Source of the DNA: Symbiodinium natans
Taxonomy: Eukaryota; Sar; Dinophyceae; Suessiales; Symbiodiniaceae
Length of the DNA: 64,000 nucleotides
Direction: 5' to 3'
Assembly (NCBI GenBank): GCA_905221605.1
Contig: CAJNDS010000067.1
Location: 18,501 to 82,500 of the forward strand
The notes under the pieces were generated by a model that did no database searches, was not told the origin of the DNA, and was given only the letters and a program-made list of their open reading frames with translations. How positions within the stretch are numbered: position 1 is the stretch's first letter; every line of letters begins with the position of its first letter. Position numbers and translations under genes: made by a program. Of the stretch, positions 10,015-20,651 are shown piece after piece.

Positions 10015-10046
10015 GTGCCATTTTGGCCATTTTGGTTCAGATCCGT
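10015..10046 (+). other. Possible relict spliced-leader pair
   Basis: GTGCCATTTTGGCCATTTTGGTTCAG contains two head-to-tail copies of CCATTTTGG; the second continues as TTCAG. The dinoflagellate spliced leader carries the core CCATTTTGGCTCAAG. Truncated tandem leaders are the known mark of mRNAs reverse-transcribed and reinserted into dinoflagellate genomes. The match here is short and imperfect. The sequence downstream to about 10180 is open in one frame and could be a retroposed cDNA remnant. Confidence 0.4.
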
Positions 10047-10388
10047 GTACCGAACGCTCCCCGCGGACGTGACGGTCCGCAAACGAACGTTGCCCCGGCT
10101 GGTTAGAGCGGGAAGCTCCGGCATTGTAGGCTGCAAATACTGCTGCGCTGGGATAAGAGCATTTAGGGCTCCAGTTTAGGGTTTATAGGGCTTGGGGTTT
10201 AGGTTTTCGGATTTAGGGTTTAGGGTTTAGGGTAGGAAGCACCTCCAGCCCTCCCGAAACAACAAAGCCGCCATGTCGCTGCCGCTGCATCTGCCGCTGA
10301 AAGAGGGGCGGCGCACCCAGGTTATCCCAAATTACAAGGCTTAGGAGACCAACTACGGTTTCGCATGCGCCCACCTAGGCGACTCCAG

Positions 10389-10482
10389 GTTTAGGGTTTA
10401 GGGTTTAGGGTTTAGGGTTTAGGGTTTAGGGTTTAGGGTTTAGGGTTTAGGGTTTAGGGTTTAGAGTTTAGAGTTTAGAGTT
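10389..10482 (+). repeat. TTTAGGG array ending in TTTAGAG variants
   Basis: About ten perfect units, then three TTTAGAG units. It is followed by gene-free sequence to the family D element at 10651. Confidence 0.9.
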
Positions 10483-10650
10483 TGTTGGTTAGTGTCTAGT
10501 TTATTTCCCCTGCCCCGGACCGTTAATGCCTAATTGCCCCTGCCCCGGACCCAGTTTACGAATGGTTCTGTCTCCCTTTGTGCAAGGATTCACGAAGGTG
10601 TTTCTGAGGATCTTCCCCCCCTCCCTTCCCCCCCCCCCTGGGGTTTCTGA

Positions 10651-10750
10651 CTAGGACCCAGAGTAGGCTGTTATTCCCTTTTTTCGGGTTCCGGTTCCCT
10701 ACAAGCCCCTTTAAACCAAAAAGGGTACTCTTTTTCTCTTGCGTCTAGGT
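10651..10750 (+). mobile_element. Introner-like element, family D (copy 3)
   Basis: Starts CTAGGACCCAGAGTAGGC, a subtype start shared with 26420 and 29645. It contains AAACCAAAAAGGGTAC and ends near TTGCGTCTAG. Confidence 0.6.
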
Positions 10751-11134
10751 GAATTGTCAGGCGTGCATAGGGTTTCGGAATACCGGAATACTCGATTCCG
10801 ATTTTTTTGGAGCGCTCTCTTCAGGCATCAAGGGACTTAGTGACAGGTTCATCATACTTTTTGAGATTGAGCCATTGTGAAGCTGTGCCCTTGCTCACCA
10901 CTTCGTGTTTCAGAGCCAGGGTGGCCAGCTGTGACATTTTGGTTCTAAATGAAAGGGCCTAAGCCCTAAACCCGAAACCCTAAACCCTAAATCCTAAACC
11001 TAAACCCTAAACCCCCCCCCCTTTTCGGGGAACCTTACTCAAATATCCCACGGACTAAGTTCAGCCTTCTCTTTCAACTGGCAAATGCCCTTTAACATGG
11101 ATGAGGGTGAGAGCATCATGCGTGAGGACATGCA

Positions 11135-11885
11135 ACCCTAAACCCTGAACCCTAAACCCTAAACCCTAAACTCTAAACCCTAAACCCTAAACCTTCGACC
11201 CTAAACCCTAAACCCTACAACACCGGCCGTGCTGTCTGATGCCGCAGCTCGCCGTGAGGGGCGTGTGTGTGAACAACATGTCTGAGAGTCACCCAGCATC
11301 CTGTTGCTCATCCCGGCCTGTTGGTTGTTCCGCCTCACATGTGCAGCTTTCTTTGGCTGGTCAGGCCAAGCGATTGACGAGCTCCGGTGCAAGTCCTTCG
11401 GCTTTGGCACGGAGTGGTGAGCAGTCCTGAGCTGGAAGAAGGGGGCATCTATTGCTCGGGAGCATCGTTCTCCTGCGAGCACTTCCTTGCCCCACTGCGA
11501 CAACAAGCACGTCGTGTATGGGCTTGGCATATACTGAACCCTACACTAGCCCTAAACCCTAAACCCACAGACTACAGTCGCTCCGAGTGGTGCGACATGG
11601 CCAGAGCGTCAAGGTAAACAAGCCACCCCGGGCGCCGGGCGCCTCGCCAGACTGCTGATGCTAAGTGACTCAGATCCTATAAACCCTAAACCCTAAACCC
11701 TAAACCCCAAGCCCTAAACCCTAAACCCTAAACCCTAAACTCTAAACCCTAAACCCTAAACCCTAAACCCTAAACCCTAAACCCTACCCTAACCCTAAAC
11801 CCTAAACCCTAAACCCTAAACCCTAAACCCTAAACCCTAAACCCTAAACCCTAAACCCTAAACCCTAAACCCTAAACCCTAAACC
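11135..11885 (-). repeat. CCCTAAA arrays 11135-11217 and 11676-11885
   Basis: The second array is about 210 bp, one of the longest in the window, with few variants (CCCCAAG, CTCTAAA, one CCCTACCCTAA break). Between them (11218-11675) three frames are open on both strands for 60-110 codons; none has recognisable motifs and I call no gene, although tcaag|gtaaac near 11612 looks like a donor. Confidence 0.9.
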
Positions 11886-12751
11886 CAAGTCTTGACAGGT
11901 TGGATGCCTTCGGAAGCTATGGCTCCGCCAGGGTCCAGGGCCGCTTGGGCTGCAAACTCGGGGTCTCAGGGGAGGTTTTAGGGTTTTAAGGCGTTTTAGA
12001 ATTTTTAGGGCTTAGGGTTTAGGGTTTAGGGTTTAGGGTTTAGGGTTTAGGGTTTAGGGGTCTTCAGGGCTCAGGGGAGGTTTTAAGGCTTTAGGGCTGT
12101 TAGGGGTTTGCATTTTAAGGCCTGTCATTAAGGGTTTTTAGGGGGCATTTAGGATTTGAGGGGCGTTTCAGAGTTTTAGGAGGTTTCGGTGTTTTTAGGA
12201 GGTTTTGGGAGTTGTTTTGATGTTCTACGAGGTATTTGGGTTGTTTAGTGGGTTTTTAGGGTTTGTTAAGGAAGTTTTAGGGTTTTAGGATGTTTAAGTA
12301 TGCTTTCGGGTTTTATACGGGTTTACGATGTTACGGGTTTATGGGTGTAGGGAATGTAGGGTTCAGGGCTCATACTGTGCGGTTTTACGCGGCGAGGCTT
12401 GAAAGGTTTTAGCGCACCTTGGGGGTTTGGATGTTTGGTAGAGTTCAGGGCTTAGGGCTGAGGATCTCGGCTACTTGTGGGCACCAGTTTTTGAAAGGCT
12501 GAGCAATATCCTCCGTTTAGGGTTTAGGGTTTAGGGTTTAGGGTTTAGGGTTTAGGGTTTAGGGTTTAGGGTGTAGGGTTTATGGTTAAGGCCTTAGGTT
12601 CTTGGGCCTAGTTAAAGCTCTAGAGGCTGTACCTGAAACACTGAGCAGGCCATGCCAAGTCGGTGCAACTCCCCTTGGCTTAGGGTTTAGGGTTTAAGGT
12701 TTAGGGCTGAGGGTTTGGGGTTTGGGGTTTAGGGTTTAGGGTTTGGCCGGG
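11886..12751. other. Degenerate telomeric sequence without a supported gene
   Basis: Between clean TTTAGGG arrays at 12007-12060 and 12515-12582 lies about 450 bp of strongly degenerate T/G-rich sequence (ttttagg, gggtttt, ttaggg). It reads like an old telomeric array decayed by substitution. No exon is visible. Confidence 0.6.
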
Positions 12752-15700
12752 GCTGTTCTACGTTGGGATCCCCTTCATTTCTGTGGGACCTTCGCGTGAA
12801 TTGAGGAGTCACATATGGGTTGGAGGTAGAGAGAAGGTGGGACCAACAACAACAGGGAGCTTGCACCTTCCCTGGGTTTAGGGTTTAGGGTTTAGGATTT
12901 AGGGTTTAGGGTTTGGGGTTTAGGGTGTAGGGTGTAGAGTTTAGGGTAGGGCTTCGGGGTTGAGGGTGCATGGTTATAGGGCTTAAGGGTAGTACTCTCT
13001 GGACTGCTAGTGGCTCAACCTCCACCTGTGCCATGTCCCTACTACACAACTCCCTGGTTCTTAGTCTGAGGGCCCGATGTAATCCCTTGAAGGGTATATC
13101 TAGGGACCCTCATTCCCTCATCCCCTACTAAGAACCAGGGAGCCATGCGACCCCACTCGCTTGCAGAGGTCTATTCCGCGGCCGGCCCAAGATCAGGCCG
13201 ACGCTCAGCAGCTCCCATCTTTTAGTGAGCAGGTTGGTTCCGGTGAGCATGTTCGTTACTCATTTGGGTATTTCCCAAAATAGGGGTGCACTTCTTTTTA
13301 CCCCTAAATAGGATAGAATCCCCTTAAAGGGATCCCCAACAAGGGTACCTCCACTTTCGGAAGCCCAGATGTGCCGAAGAATCCGATCGGGGGCACAGTA
13401 TCTTTTCGCATCCTTCAGACAGACGACACCCACGGTACGAAAGCAGCAGTTTCCCGTCCTAGAAGCTTCTCTTTAAAGTGGACCCCATCTAGACCTTGCC
13501 TAAGCCGCAAAGGTGTACGCGCGTATGTTTACCCTGAACCCTAACCCTGAAACCCAAACCCTAAACCCTAAACCCCAATCCCTAAACTTTGAGAAAAAGG
13601 TCCAACACTGTAGCCCACAATATGGGTTTAGGGTTCAGGGCATCTGTGGCTGAAGGGATTAAGACTCGCACCCCTAGTACCCCCGAAAGGTTCCCCTCAA
13701 TACTCCCAACTAGTATGGCCCTTCTACCGCCATAAACTTAGTAGCTGAGTCAGTACACTTTACACTTCTTGGGAGACCCTACTCCCCTATAGAACTGAAG
13801 GTGTGAGTTTTTTTGGTTGGCTTTCTGAACTCAGCAGCTAAGATCGAAATCTTTAGAAAGGCTCCCTAAAACCCAAGGGTGCCGCCTTTAAGGGTCCAGG
13901 GTGCAACCCCCAGAGCGACGGAGGCTTTAGGGTTTATACGGGTTAGGGTTTAGGGTTTAGGGTTTGGGGTTTAGGGTTTAGTGTTTAGGGTTTAGGGTTT
14001 GGGGTTTAGGGTTTAGGGTTTGGGGTTTAGGGTTTAGGGTTTAGGGTTTAGGGTTTGGGGTTTAGGGTTTAGGGTTTAGGGTACCTGTGATGGAGGTTGA
14101 GTCTGCTTCCCATCCTCGCCTCCATCATCATCCCGTGGGCCTTCTTCGCATCCGGGCGGCGGTTTAGGGTTTAGGGTTTAGGGTTTAGGGTTTAGGGTTT
14201 AGGGTTTAGGGTTTAGGGTTTAGGGTTTAGGGTTTAGGGTTTAGGGTTTAGGGTTTAGGGTTTAGGGTCGGGGTTTGGGGTTTGGGGTTTGGGTTTTGGG
14301 TTTTGGGGCTTGGTTTCCAAGTAACTAGGCTTAACTCGGGTTTTGGGTTTAGGGTTAGCCAGGGTTCAGGGTTTAGGGCTTCGGGTTTAGGGTTTCAGGT
14401 CTCGGGTTGGGGTCTAGGGTAAGGGGTTAAAGGATCTTGCTCCGGGATTCTCTTACGGTTTGAGGTTGTTGCTGTTGTTGTCCCGCGGTGCTTGGTTTAG
14501 GTTTTTTAGTGCTTCGTGTAAGCGTGGGGGGACACGGATTCCAGGGGTCATGGTCGCGCATATTGGGTTAGGCCTACCCCTAAACCCTAAACCCTAAACC
14601 CTAAACCCTAAACCCTAAACCCTAAACCCTAAACCCTAAACCCTAAACCCTCCTCGAGGGCATGGGCTTTTGACCTGACCCTGGAGGCCCTTCATGGAAG
14701 TTACCCTTTCGGAAGCATCCGGAACTCCAAACCCTGAGAAAAGGCCCGAAATCCCTAAAAAAACCCTAAACCCCAAATCCTAAGCCCCGATCAACCCGAA
14801 ACCCCTCTTTTCGAGTTTGGGGCCCCGCCCCGCCCCGAAGCCCCCTCCCTCAAAAGGCTTTGACGTACATCGCGCTGGCCTCGTCCGTGCATTTCGTGGC
14901 AGCTTGGTTTGTTCAGATCCTCAACCATAAGCCGCTAAAAAAGCCCTCCTCCAGGTGTGTGCTACAGATTTTTGGTTTATAGAAATTGTACAGGGTTTGG
15001 GTCCGGAGTTTCGGGCGGATCAGGCTTTCGGGCATAGGAGTTGGCGTGAAACACCCGCGGACTGAACTTGTATCCATCTAAGAAGTATTCAACATGTCCT
15101 TTGGGCATACCCTTGAAAGCAACTAAGGGGTATAGTAAAAGCTTTCCGCATGTTCTCCTTCTCCAGGTTACGGGGTATCGGTTTGGGGTATGTTGAACTG
15201 TTCTCAGAACACAGGGTGCCGTAAGGGAAGTGGGGTGGGGGGGGGGGTGGCGGGGGGGATTGGGTTAAAACTACATCTCTCTGGTTTGTTAGGGCTATGT
15301 AGACATGTATTTTAAAACAACCCCAGTTTAGGGTTCAGGGTTTAGGGTTTAGGTTTAGGGTCCAGGGTTTAGGGCTTAGGGCTTAGGGTTTCGGGACATA
15401 TATTTCAACTGCATTATGTATGTAGGGTTATTAAGCCTTCAGCACCGGTTCATAGATCGACCCATCTTTTCCCATAGATCTCCTCGGATCACGCGTTGAA
15501 GTTCTTGTGCTGGAGAAGTTCGGGGGAGAGGAAGCTCTAAACCCTAAACCCTAAACCCTAAACCCTAAACCCTAAACCCTAAACCCTAAGCGCGCATGAA
15601 GGGTAGACTGCCTCGATGTCGCGCGCGCACGGTGAGTTGAGAGGGGTTCTGAGCTTCAAACTCTACCAATTGCTTAAGAGCCCCCAATAAAAGGGTTTTG

Positions 15701-18700
15701 GGGTTGAGGGTTTAGGGTTTACGGTTTAGGGTTTAGGGGTTCATGGATGAAAAATATTTCCCTTATAAGAGTAATATAGGGATTATTGTTTTCGTTTTTC
15801 GGGGGTTCTTAAGCATATATATATATATAGTAGTTTAGCCTGCCATTCCTACTGGTTGGGTATTAACCTTTTCGGCTATACATTTCCAAGTTGCTTCACT
15901 ATAATTCCAGGTTCTTCCTATTTCAAATCAAAAGTGAACCTTTTTTGGGGGGTAGGGTATTCAGCCGATAACCCTAAACCCTAAACCCTGAACCCTGAAC
16001 CCTGAACCCTAAATCCTATGTGTTCGCTGTTGTGTTGCACGTTTAGGTTATCATCCGACTGAAGCGGAGGGTGCCAGGAACCAGGAGCCCAAAGCCCAGG
16101 ATCCTGTACCAACCCTAAACACTAAACACTAAACCCTAAACCCTAAACCCTAAACCCTAAACCCTAAACCCTAAACCCTAAACCCTAAACCCTAAACCCT
16201 AAACCCTAAACCTTAAACCCTAAACCCTAAACCCTAAACCCTAAACCCTAAACCCTAAACCCTAAACCCTAAACCCTGTCCTACAGCCAAGGACACACTG
16301 ACACCCTAAATCCCCAAACCCCCAACAAACCCCCAAAACCCTAAAACCCCGAACCTCCAAACCAAACCCCCCCCCCCCTCAAAAAAGAATCGAATACTAC
16401 GAATCAGAATAATAAGAAACAACACATATATGTGTATATATATGTATATTATATATATATATACATATATATATATATCATCCGCAAAACCCCAAACCCT
16501 GAGTCGTGAGGCCCCGTGGCAGACGTTCGCCGCAGTGGCCGGTGGAGCCCTGCTTCTGTTGTGCCTGAAAGCCCAGGGGGGACTGCGGAGCCTCATCCTA
16601 AACCCGAAACCACCTTGAAACCTGAAACCCTAAACCCTAAACCCTAAACCCTAAACCCTAAACCCTAAACCCCAAACCACCTTAAACCCTGAAACCCTAG
16701 ACCCTAAACTGCCTTGAACCCCAAACCCTGAAGCCCTACTCCAGACGGCTCGCGGCCTAGGGCGTAGGGTCGCTTGGGGGCTTTTCGAGTTTGTTGCTAG
16801 ATAGGACCAACTAGCAGTCCATATTAGGGATTATATAATAGGCAGTACTAGAATCCCTATTAAGGACTGTTAGTATAAGGGGGAACATCCCAACCCTAAA
16901 CCTTAAACCGTAAACCCGAGACCCTGAAACCCTCTTTAAATTGTGGGTTCCATTCTGGGTCCTTATTAATATAGTACGGCATTCGGGTTGAGGATTTAGG
17001 TTTTAGGGTAAAGGGTAAAGGGTAAAATGCTCCCCAAAGGGAACCGTAATTTCGAGAGCTTCCCTATCGGGTTGAAGAGGAATTTGTTTTAGGAGTATGT
17101 TTCGGAATGTTTTTCAGAGGGTTTAAAGGATCAACCTAGCTTCTGGTTTGGGGGTTAAGTTTAGGGTTGAGAGGTTCAGAGTTTAGGGTTTAGGGTTTAG
17201 GGTTTAGGCTGTAGTGAAATATGGCCCATCCTACACTCCAAACCCTCAGCAGCCACCCCCAAACCCTATGAGGCTATGAGGCTAGTTTTGAGGACATGCT
17301 GCACCCAGATTGGCTTGCCAACGGGCCTGAGATGCACGAAGGGCCTATCCTACCCAAAGCCGTGCGTGCCAGAGCTGCTAGACCGGACGCAAAGCAATTC
17401 TACGGCTTCTGGGGCAGTTGTGTCTTGGCGCAAGGGACCCGTCCGCCAGACCCTTGCAGACGGCGATTCTCACAGGGCTTTCTCTAAGGGCTACGCCAAG
17501 GCGGTGACAAAGCACAAGCTCCCTCGTGGCCACAAACCCTTGCCTCCGGGGCAGCTCTTCAACAGTCCCTCCTTTCCTACGATCTGAAGTGGACCCTGTT
17601 TCCGTTTTCTCAGGGTTCCCTGATAATCCCTTTAAAACCGAAAAGGGCGCCCTAAACCCTAAACCCTAAACCCTAAACCCTAAACCCTAAACCCTAAACC
17701 CTAAACCCTAAACCCTAAACCCTTTTTTATTCCTAGGTTACTGGGTTTAGACTTTCCTACGGCACCTTCTGGTGGAGCCGAAGCCCTAAACCCCAAGCCC
17801 TTCTACTTCAATCTGCGCTTTCCCTAAACCCTAAACCCTAAACCCTCAACCCTAATTAAACCCTAAACCCTACAAGCCCTAAGTCCTTGTCTGTGCAGAG
17901 GATGGCTTGATACAAGCCTGCTGGGGATGCGATGTAGGGTTTAGGGTTTAGGGTTTAGGGTTTAGGGTTTAGGGTTTAGGGTTTAGGGTTTAGGGTTTAG
18001 GGTTTAGGGTTTAGGGTTTAGGGTTTAGGGTTTAGGGTTTAGGGTCATAGGGTCATAGGGTTTAGGGTTTAGGGTTTAGGGTTTAGGGTTTAGGGTTTAG
18101 GGTTTAGGGTTTAGGGTTTAGGGTTTAGGGTTTAGGGTTTAGGGACCCTCAGCCCCTTTGTTTCAGCGGATTCCAGCGGAGGTCTGCAGCGACCCTGGCA
18201 AAACTAATCACCCTAAACCCTTCAAACCCACCGTACCCACCAAACCCGACAACCCTACAAACCCTACAAATCCTACAAACCCTACAAACCCTACAAACCC
18301 TACAAACCCTACAAACCCTACAAACCCTACAAACCTTTAGCCGAAAATCTAAGGCACTACGCTCCGGAACCCCTAAACCCCTGGGGTCCACGCTGCCTAA
18401 ACCTCAATGTGCTCTCAGGCTTCTTCTTCGCCTGGTTGGACCGCAAAGTCCGCGGAACGGATCCGAAGCAGATGCACCCGCGCCCAGCATGTCCAAAATT
18501 CGGGTTGAGGGTTTAGGGGTTAGGGTTTAGGGTTTAGGGTTCATAGGGTTTAAAGGTTACAAGTAGCCTTCAAAAGACGTTTCAGGTAGTGTTGGGGGTT
18601 TTGGGTTTTAGGGTTCAGGGTTTCGGGCTTTAGGGTCGTTTCGTTTTGGGTTGAGGGGTTTCCCTTGTTGATCCGTACCCGGAGTTCTGTAGCGATAGAA

Positions 18701-19995
18701 AGGGTCTGGAACCCTCCATGCCCTTTTTGTTCTGTCTCTTCCCCCACCCTTAGCCACCCTAAGCCCCAATCCCTAGACCGTAGTTAACGCTACACCCCAA
18801 ACCACCCCCTTCCCAAGACCCTATTGAACCCTAAACCCCCAACCCCCCCAACCCGAAACCTGAAACCCTAAACCCGAAGCCCTAAACTCTGAACCCTGGT
18901 TGACCCTAAACCCGAAACCCGAGTTAAGACTAGTTAACCCTAAACCCGAAACCCGAGTTGAGCCTAGTTAACCCTAAACCCTAAACCCTAAACGCTAAAC
19001 CCTAAACCCTAAACCCTAAACCCTGAACCCTGAACCCTAAACCCTAAACCCTAAACCCCAAACCGAAAGCCCACTTCAGGGCTTCTCTTCAGCTGTGGGC
19101 CCTCTACTTTGTGGTCGCCTGGGTGGTGGGCATCGTTGCCGGCTCCATAGCCTATGCTGCGCAACGCAGCTGCAGAGGTCTAGGGTTGATTTAGGGTCCA
19201 GAGTTTTGGGTTCGGTTCTAGGGTTTGGGTTTAGGGTGTAGGGTTTAGGGTTTAGGGTGTAGGGTGTAGGGTTAAGGGTGTAGGTCTTTAGGGTTTAAGG
19301 TTTCGGGTCCGTCCTTGGTGTTCTTGGGGTCTAGCCTTCTTGTTTTCAGGTTTAAGGGGCCAAGCTGCTTGATAACAGTCCCCTTGCGGTTTAGGGCTAA
19401 GGGTGTAGGCCTTTAGGGTTTAGGGTGCTTTTGCTGAAATACAGCCTTCCTGTGACCCGAATCCCTAAACCCGCAGCAGGAATGATAGCTTCAGTTATGG
19501 TTCCAAGGGTGTCTTATAAGTGCAGACTGATTCTCTTTTGCGGTGAGGATCCTTTGGCAGCAGAGATGACTGGGCCAAAAAGCATGGATCGTTTTGGCAC
19601 CCCACAAACCGGATGCACCGGACGTGTATGTGTCTGTGTATGCGCGTGTAGATAGGTGTGCATCATGTACGTACGCATGTACGTTTTGTGTGTATCCCTA
19701 TACTTCCAGGTGTAGGGTATGTAGAAGCCCAATACCTAAGCCCTACATCCCCAGATCCTCCGCACAACTCCAACCCCCTAAGCCTCTAAACCCCTCAAAG
19801 CCCTTCAACCCGCTGAACCCCCCTAAGCATCCTAAACTCCCCTAAACCCTAGACCCTATAAACCCGAAACCCTAAACCCTAATCCCCCTAAGCCGCAAGC
19901 CACTTGGCCCAACGCTGAGGTACACCGAAAAGTGGTTTGAGCCAGCCGGCAGCAGTCGGGGTAGAGACTTGCTTTTGGACCAAATGTACCCTAAT
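12752..19995 (+). CDS. Exon islands of a probable multi-pass membrane protein
   Basis: Candidate exons, all +: 12752-12876 (GLFYVGIPFISVGPS); 13162-13258 and 13368-13511, flanking a family J introner (second contains PIGGTVSFRILQTDDTHGTK, donor aag|gt); 14092-14163; 14664-14730 (WAFDLTLEALHGSYPFGSIR); 14857-14954 (hydrophobic ALTYIALASSVHFVAAWFVQ, donor cag|gtgtg); 15478-15536 (LLGSRVEVLVLEKFGGEEA); 16511-16600 (hydrophobic TFAAVAGGALLLLCLKAQ); a longer uncertain frame at 17290-17587; 18419-18499 (FFFAWLDRKVRG); 19093-19177 (hydrophobic LWALYFVVAWVVGIVAGSIA, acceptor cttctcttcag, donor gag|gt); 19477-19625; and 19919-19995 (RYTEKWFEPAGSSRGRD, ends TAA). Three hydrophobic exons suggest an integral membrane protein. 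Family not recognised. Linkage into one gene is inferred from strand and order only. Confidence 0.4.
13052..13146. mobile_element. Inverted-repeat element
   Basis: The ends are CTCCCTGGTTCTTAGTCTGA and the inverse CTACTAAGAACCAGGGAGC, with an internal ccctagatatacccttcaaggg-type hairpin. No second copy was found in the window. Confidence 0.55.
13259..13367 (+). mobile_element. Introner-like element, family J (copy 1)
   Basis: Begins TTTGGGTATTTCCCAAAATA and ends CCACTTTCGGAAGCCC. The middle has the inverse pair ACCCCTAAATAGGATAGAAT / CCTTAAAGGGATCCCCAAC. Both flanks are open protein-like frames. Other copies: 34638-34742, 35276-35345 (inverted) and 60850-60996. Confidence 0.65.
13736..13850 (+). 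mobile_element. Introner-like element, family L (copy 1)
   Basis: CTTAGTAGCTGAGTCAG at the 5' end is mirrored by CTGAACTCAGCAGCTAAG at the 3' end. The intron inside the Walker A codons of the helicase gene (37421-37521) has matching ends. Confidence 0.6.
13923..14320 (+). repeat. Paired TTTAGGG arrays 13923-14083 and 14161-14320
   Basis: Two long same-orientation arrays with an exon-like islet of about 70 bp between them. The first mixes TTTAGGG and TTTGGGG; the second is pure for about 16 units and then decays into TTTGGGG and TTTTGGG. Confidence 0.9.
14576..15592 (-). repeat. CCCTAAA arrays 14576-14650 and 15537-15592
   Basis: Two near-perfect CCCTAAA blocks bracketing the hydrophobic exon at 14857-14954. 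Confidence 0.85.
16112..16277 (-). repeat. Long CCCTAAA array (about 165 bp)
   Basis: Around 23 units, the first few as CACTAAA. An exon-like sequence (EAEGARNQEPKAQDPV) lies just upstream at about 16062-16110. Confidence 0.95.
16420..16482. repeat. AT-rich microsatellite
   Basis: Imperfect (TA)n with TGTATA units, like that at 6503. Confidence 0.85.
16797..16893. mobile_element. Introner-like element, family F (copy 1)
   Basis: Internal arms CAGTCCATATTAGGGATTAT and CCCTATTAAGGACTGTTAG pair in reverse; the element ends GGGGGAACATCCCAACC. Related copies: 36488-36606, 45070-45178 and 57972-58074. Confidence 0.65.
17594..17745 (+). mobile_element. Family D introner with a CCCTAAA array in its loop
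   Basis: The family D parts (TTTTCTCAGGGTTCCCTGAT, AAAACCGAAAAGGGCGCCC and TTTTTTATTCCTAGGTTACT) are split by about ten CCCTAAA units at 17652-17722, as if telomeric DNA had entered the element. Confidence 0.55.
17934..18144 (+). repeat. Long TTTAGGG array (about 210 bp)
   Basis: About 30 units in total, nearly pure, broken once by two GTCATAGG units near 18045. Confidence 0.95.
18238..18338 (-). repeat. CCCTACAAA nonamer array
   Basis: About ten units of CCCTACAAA, a 9-base variant of the telomere heptamer, homogenised locally. Both strands are open for about 60 codons purely because of the repeat (PTNPTN..., VCRVCR...). Confidence 0.9.
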
Positions 19996-20107
19996 TAAAC
20001 ACTCAACCGAAGAGGGTTTTTGATTCCGATGCAGCAATGGGGGCTATGGTCCTAAAGCCTAAACCCTGAACCCTGAACCCTGAACCCTTCTAGGGGTCCA
20101 TCCTTAT

Positions 20108-20205
20108 GCCTATATCCCCCCCTTGGGAATTATTTTTTGTTTTTATACAACCAAGAGGATATTCAGAATTATATTTTAATTAAGGTTCTCAGGGGAGTAT
20201 AGATG
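20108..20205 (+). mobile_element. AT-rich introner-like element, family K (copy 1)
   Basis: GCCTATATCCCCCCTTGGGA at the 5' side and GGTTCTCAGGGGAGTATAGA at the 3' side are roughly inverse; the middle is TTTTTTGTTTTTATACAACC AAGAGGATATT. The same layout occurs at 38869-38988 inside the helicase gene. Confidence 0.6.
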
Positions 20206-20651
20206 CCCTAAACCCTAAACCCTAAACCCTGAACCCTGAACCCTGAACCCTGAACCCTGAACCCTTGTAGGGGTCCATCCATATACCCCTTAAGAGATGG
20301 TTCAGTGGTCCCCACCGGCGAGGTGCTTCGTTCTTCGGGGCTTCAGCTCTTGCATGAAGTCGGCCCTAGGTTTATGTTTTAGGGTTTAGGGTAGGGTTTA
20401 GGGTTTAGGGTCAGGCCCCGGCATGAAAGCTTGGACAGGTCCCAGAGTCAGAGGGTTGTCGTAACCAGAGTTTGGGGTAGGATTAGGCTCAGGGGGTTTA
20501 GGGTTTGGGGCTTAGGGTTCAGGGTTTAGTCCGCCCCCCCCCCCCCCCCCCTCCCCCTAGGTCCCCTGCGAGGATGTGACTAGATGAAGCATGGATTCAC
20601 TGCAGCACCCTTGAAACAGTATTCCTACAATAAACCACCTCTTTTCCTCAG

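Noticed and set aside
16306-16618. Minus-strand 96-codon frame
   Set aside because: It spans the (TA)n tract and telomeric variants; the + strand exon at 16511-16600 explains the only protein-like part.
17934-18144. CRISPR array
   Set aside because: The units are contiguous 7-mers with no spacers; this is a telomeric tandem repeat.
18149-18391. CRVCRV and NPTNPT repeat proteins
   Set aside because: Artefact of the CCCTACAAA nonamer array.
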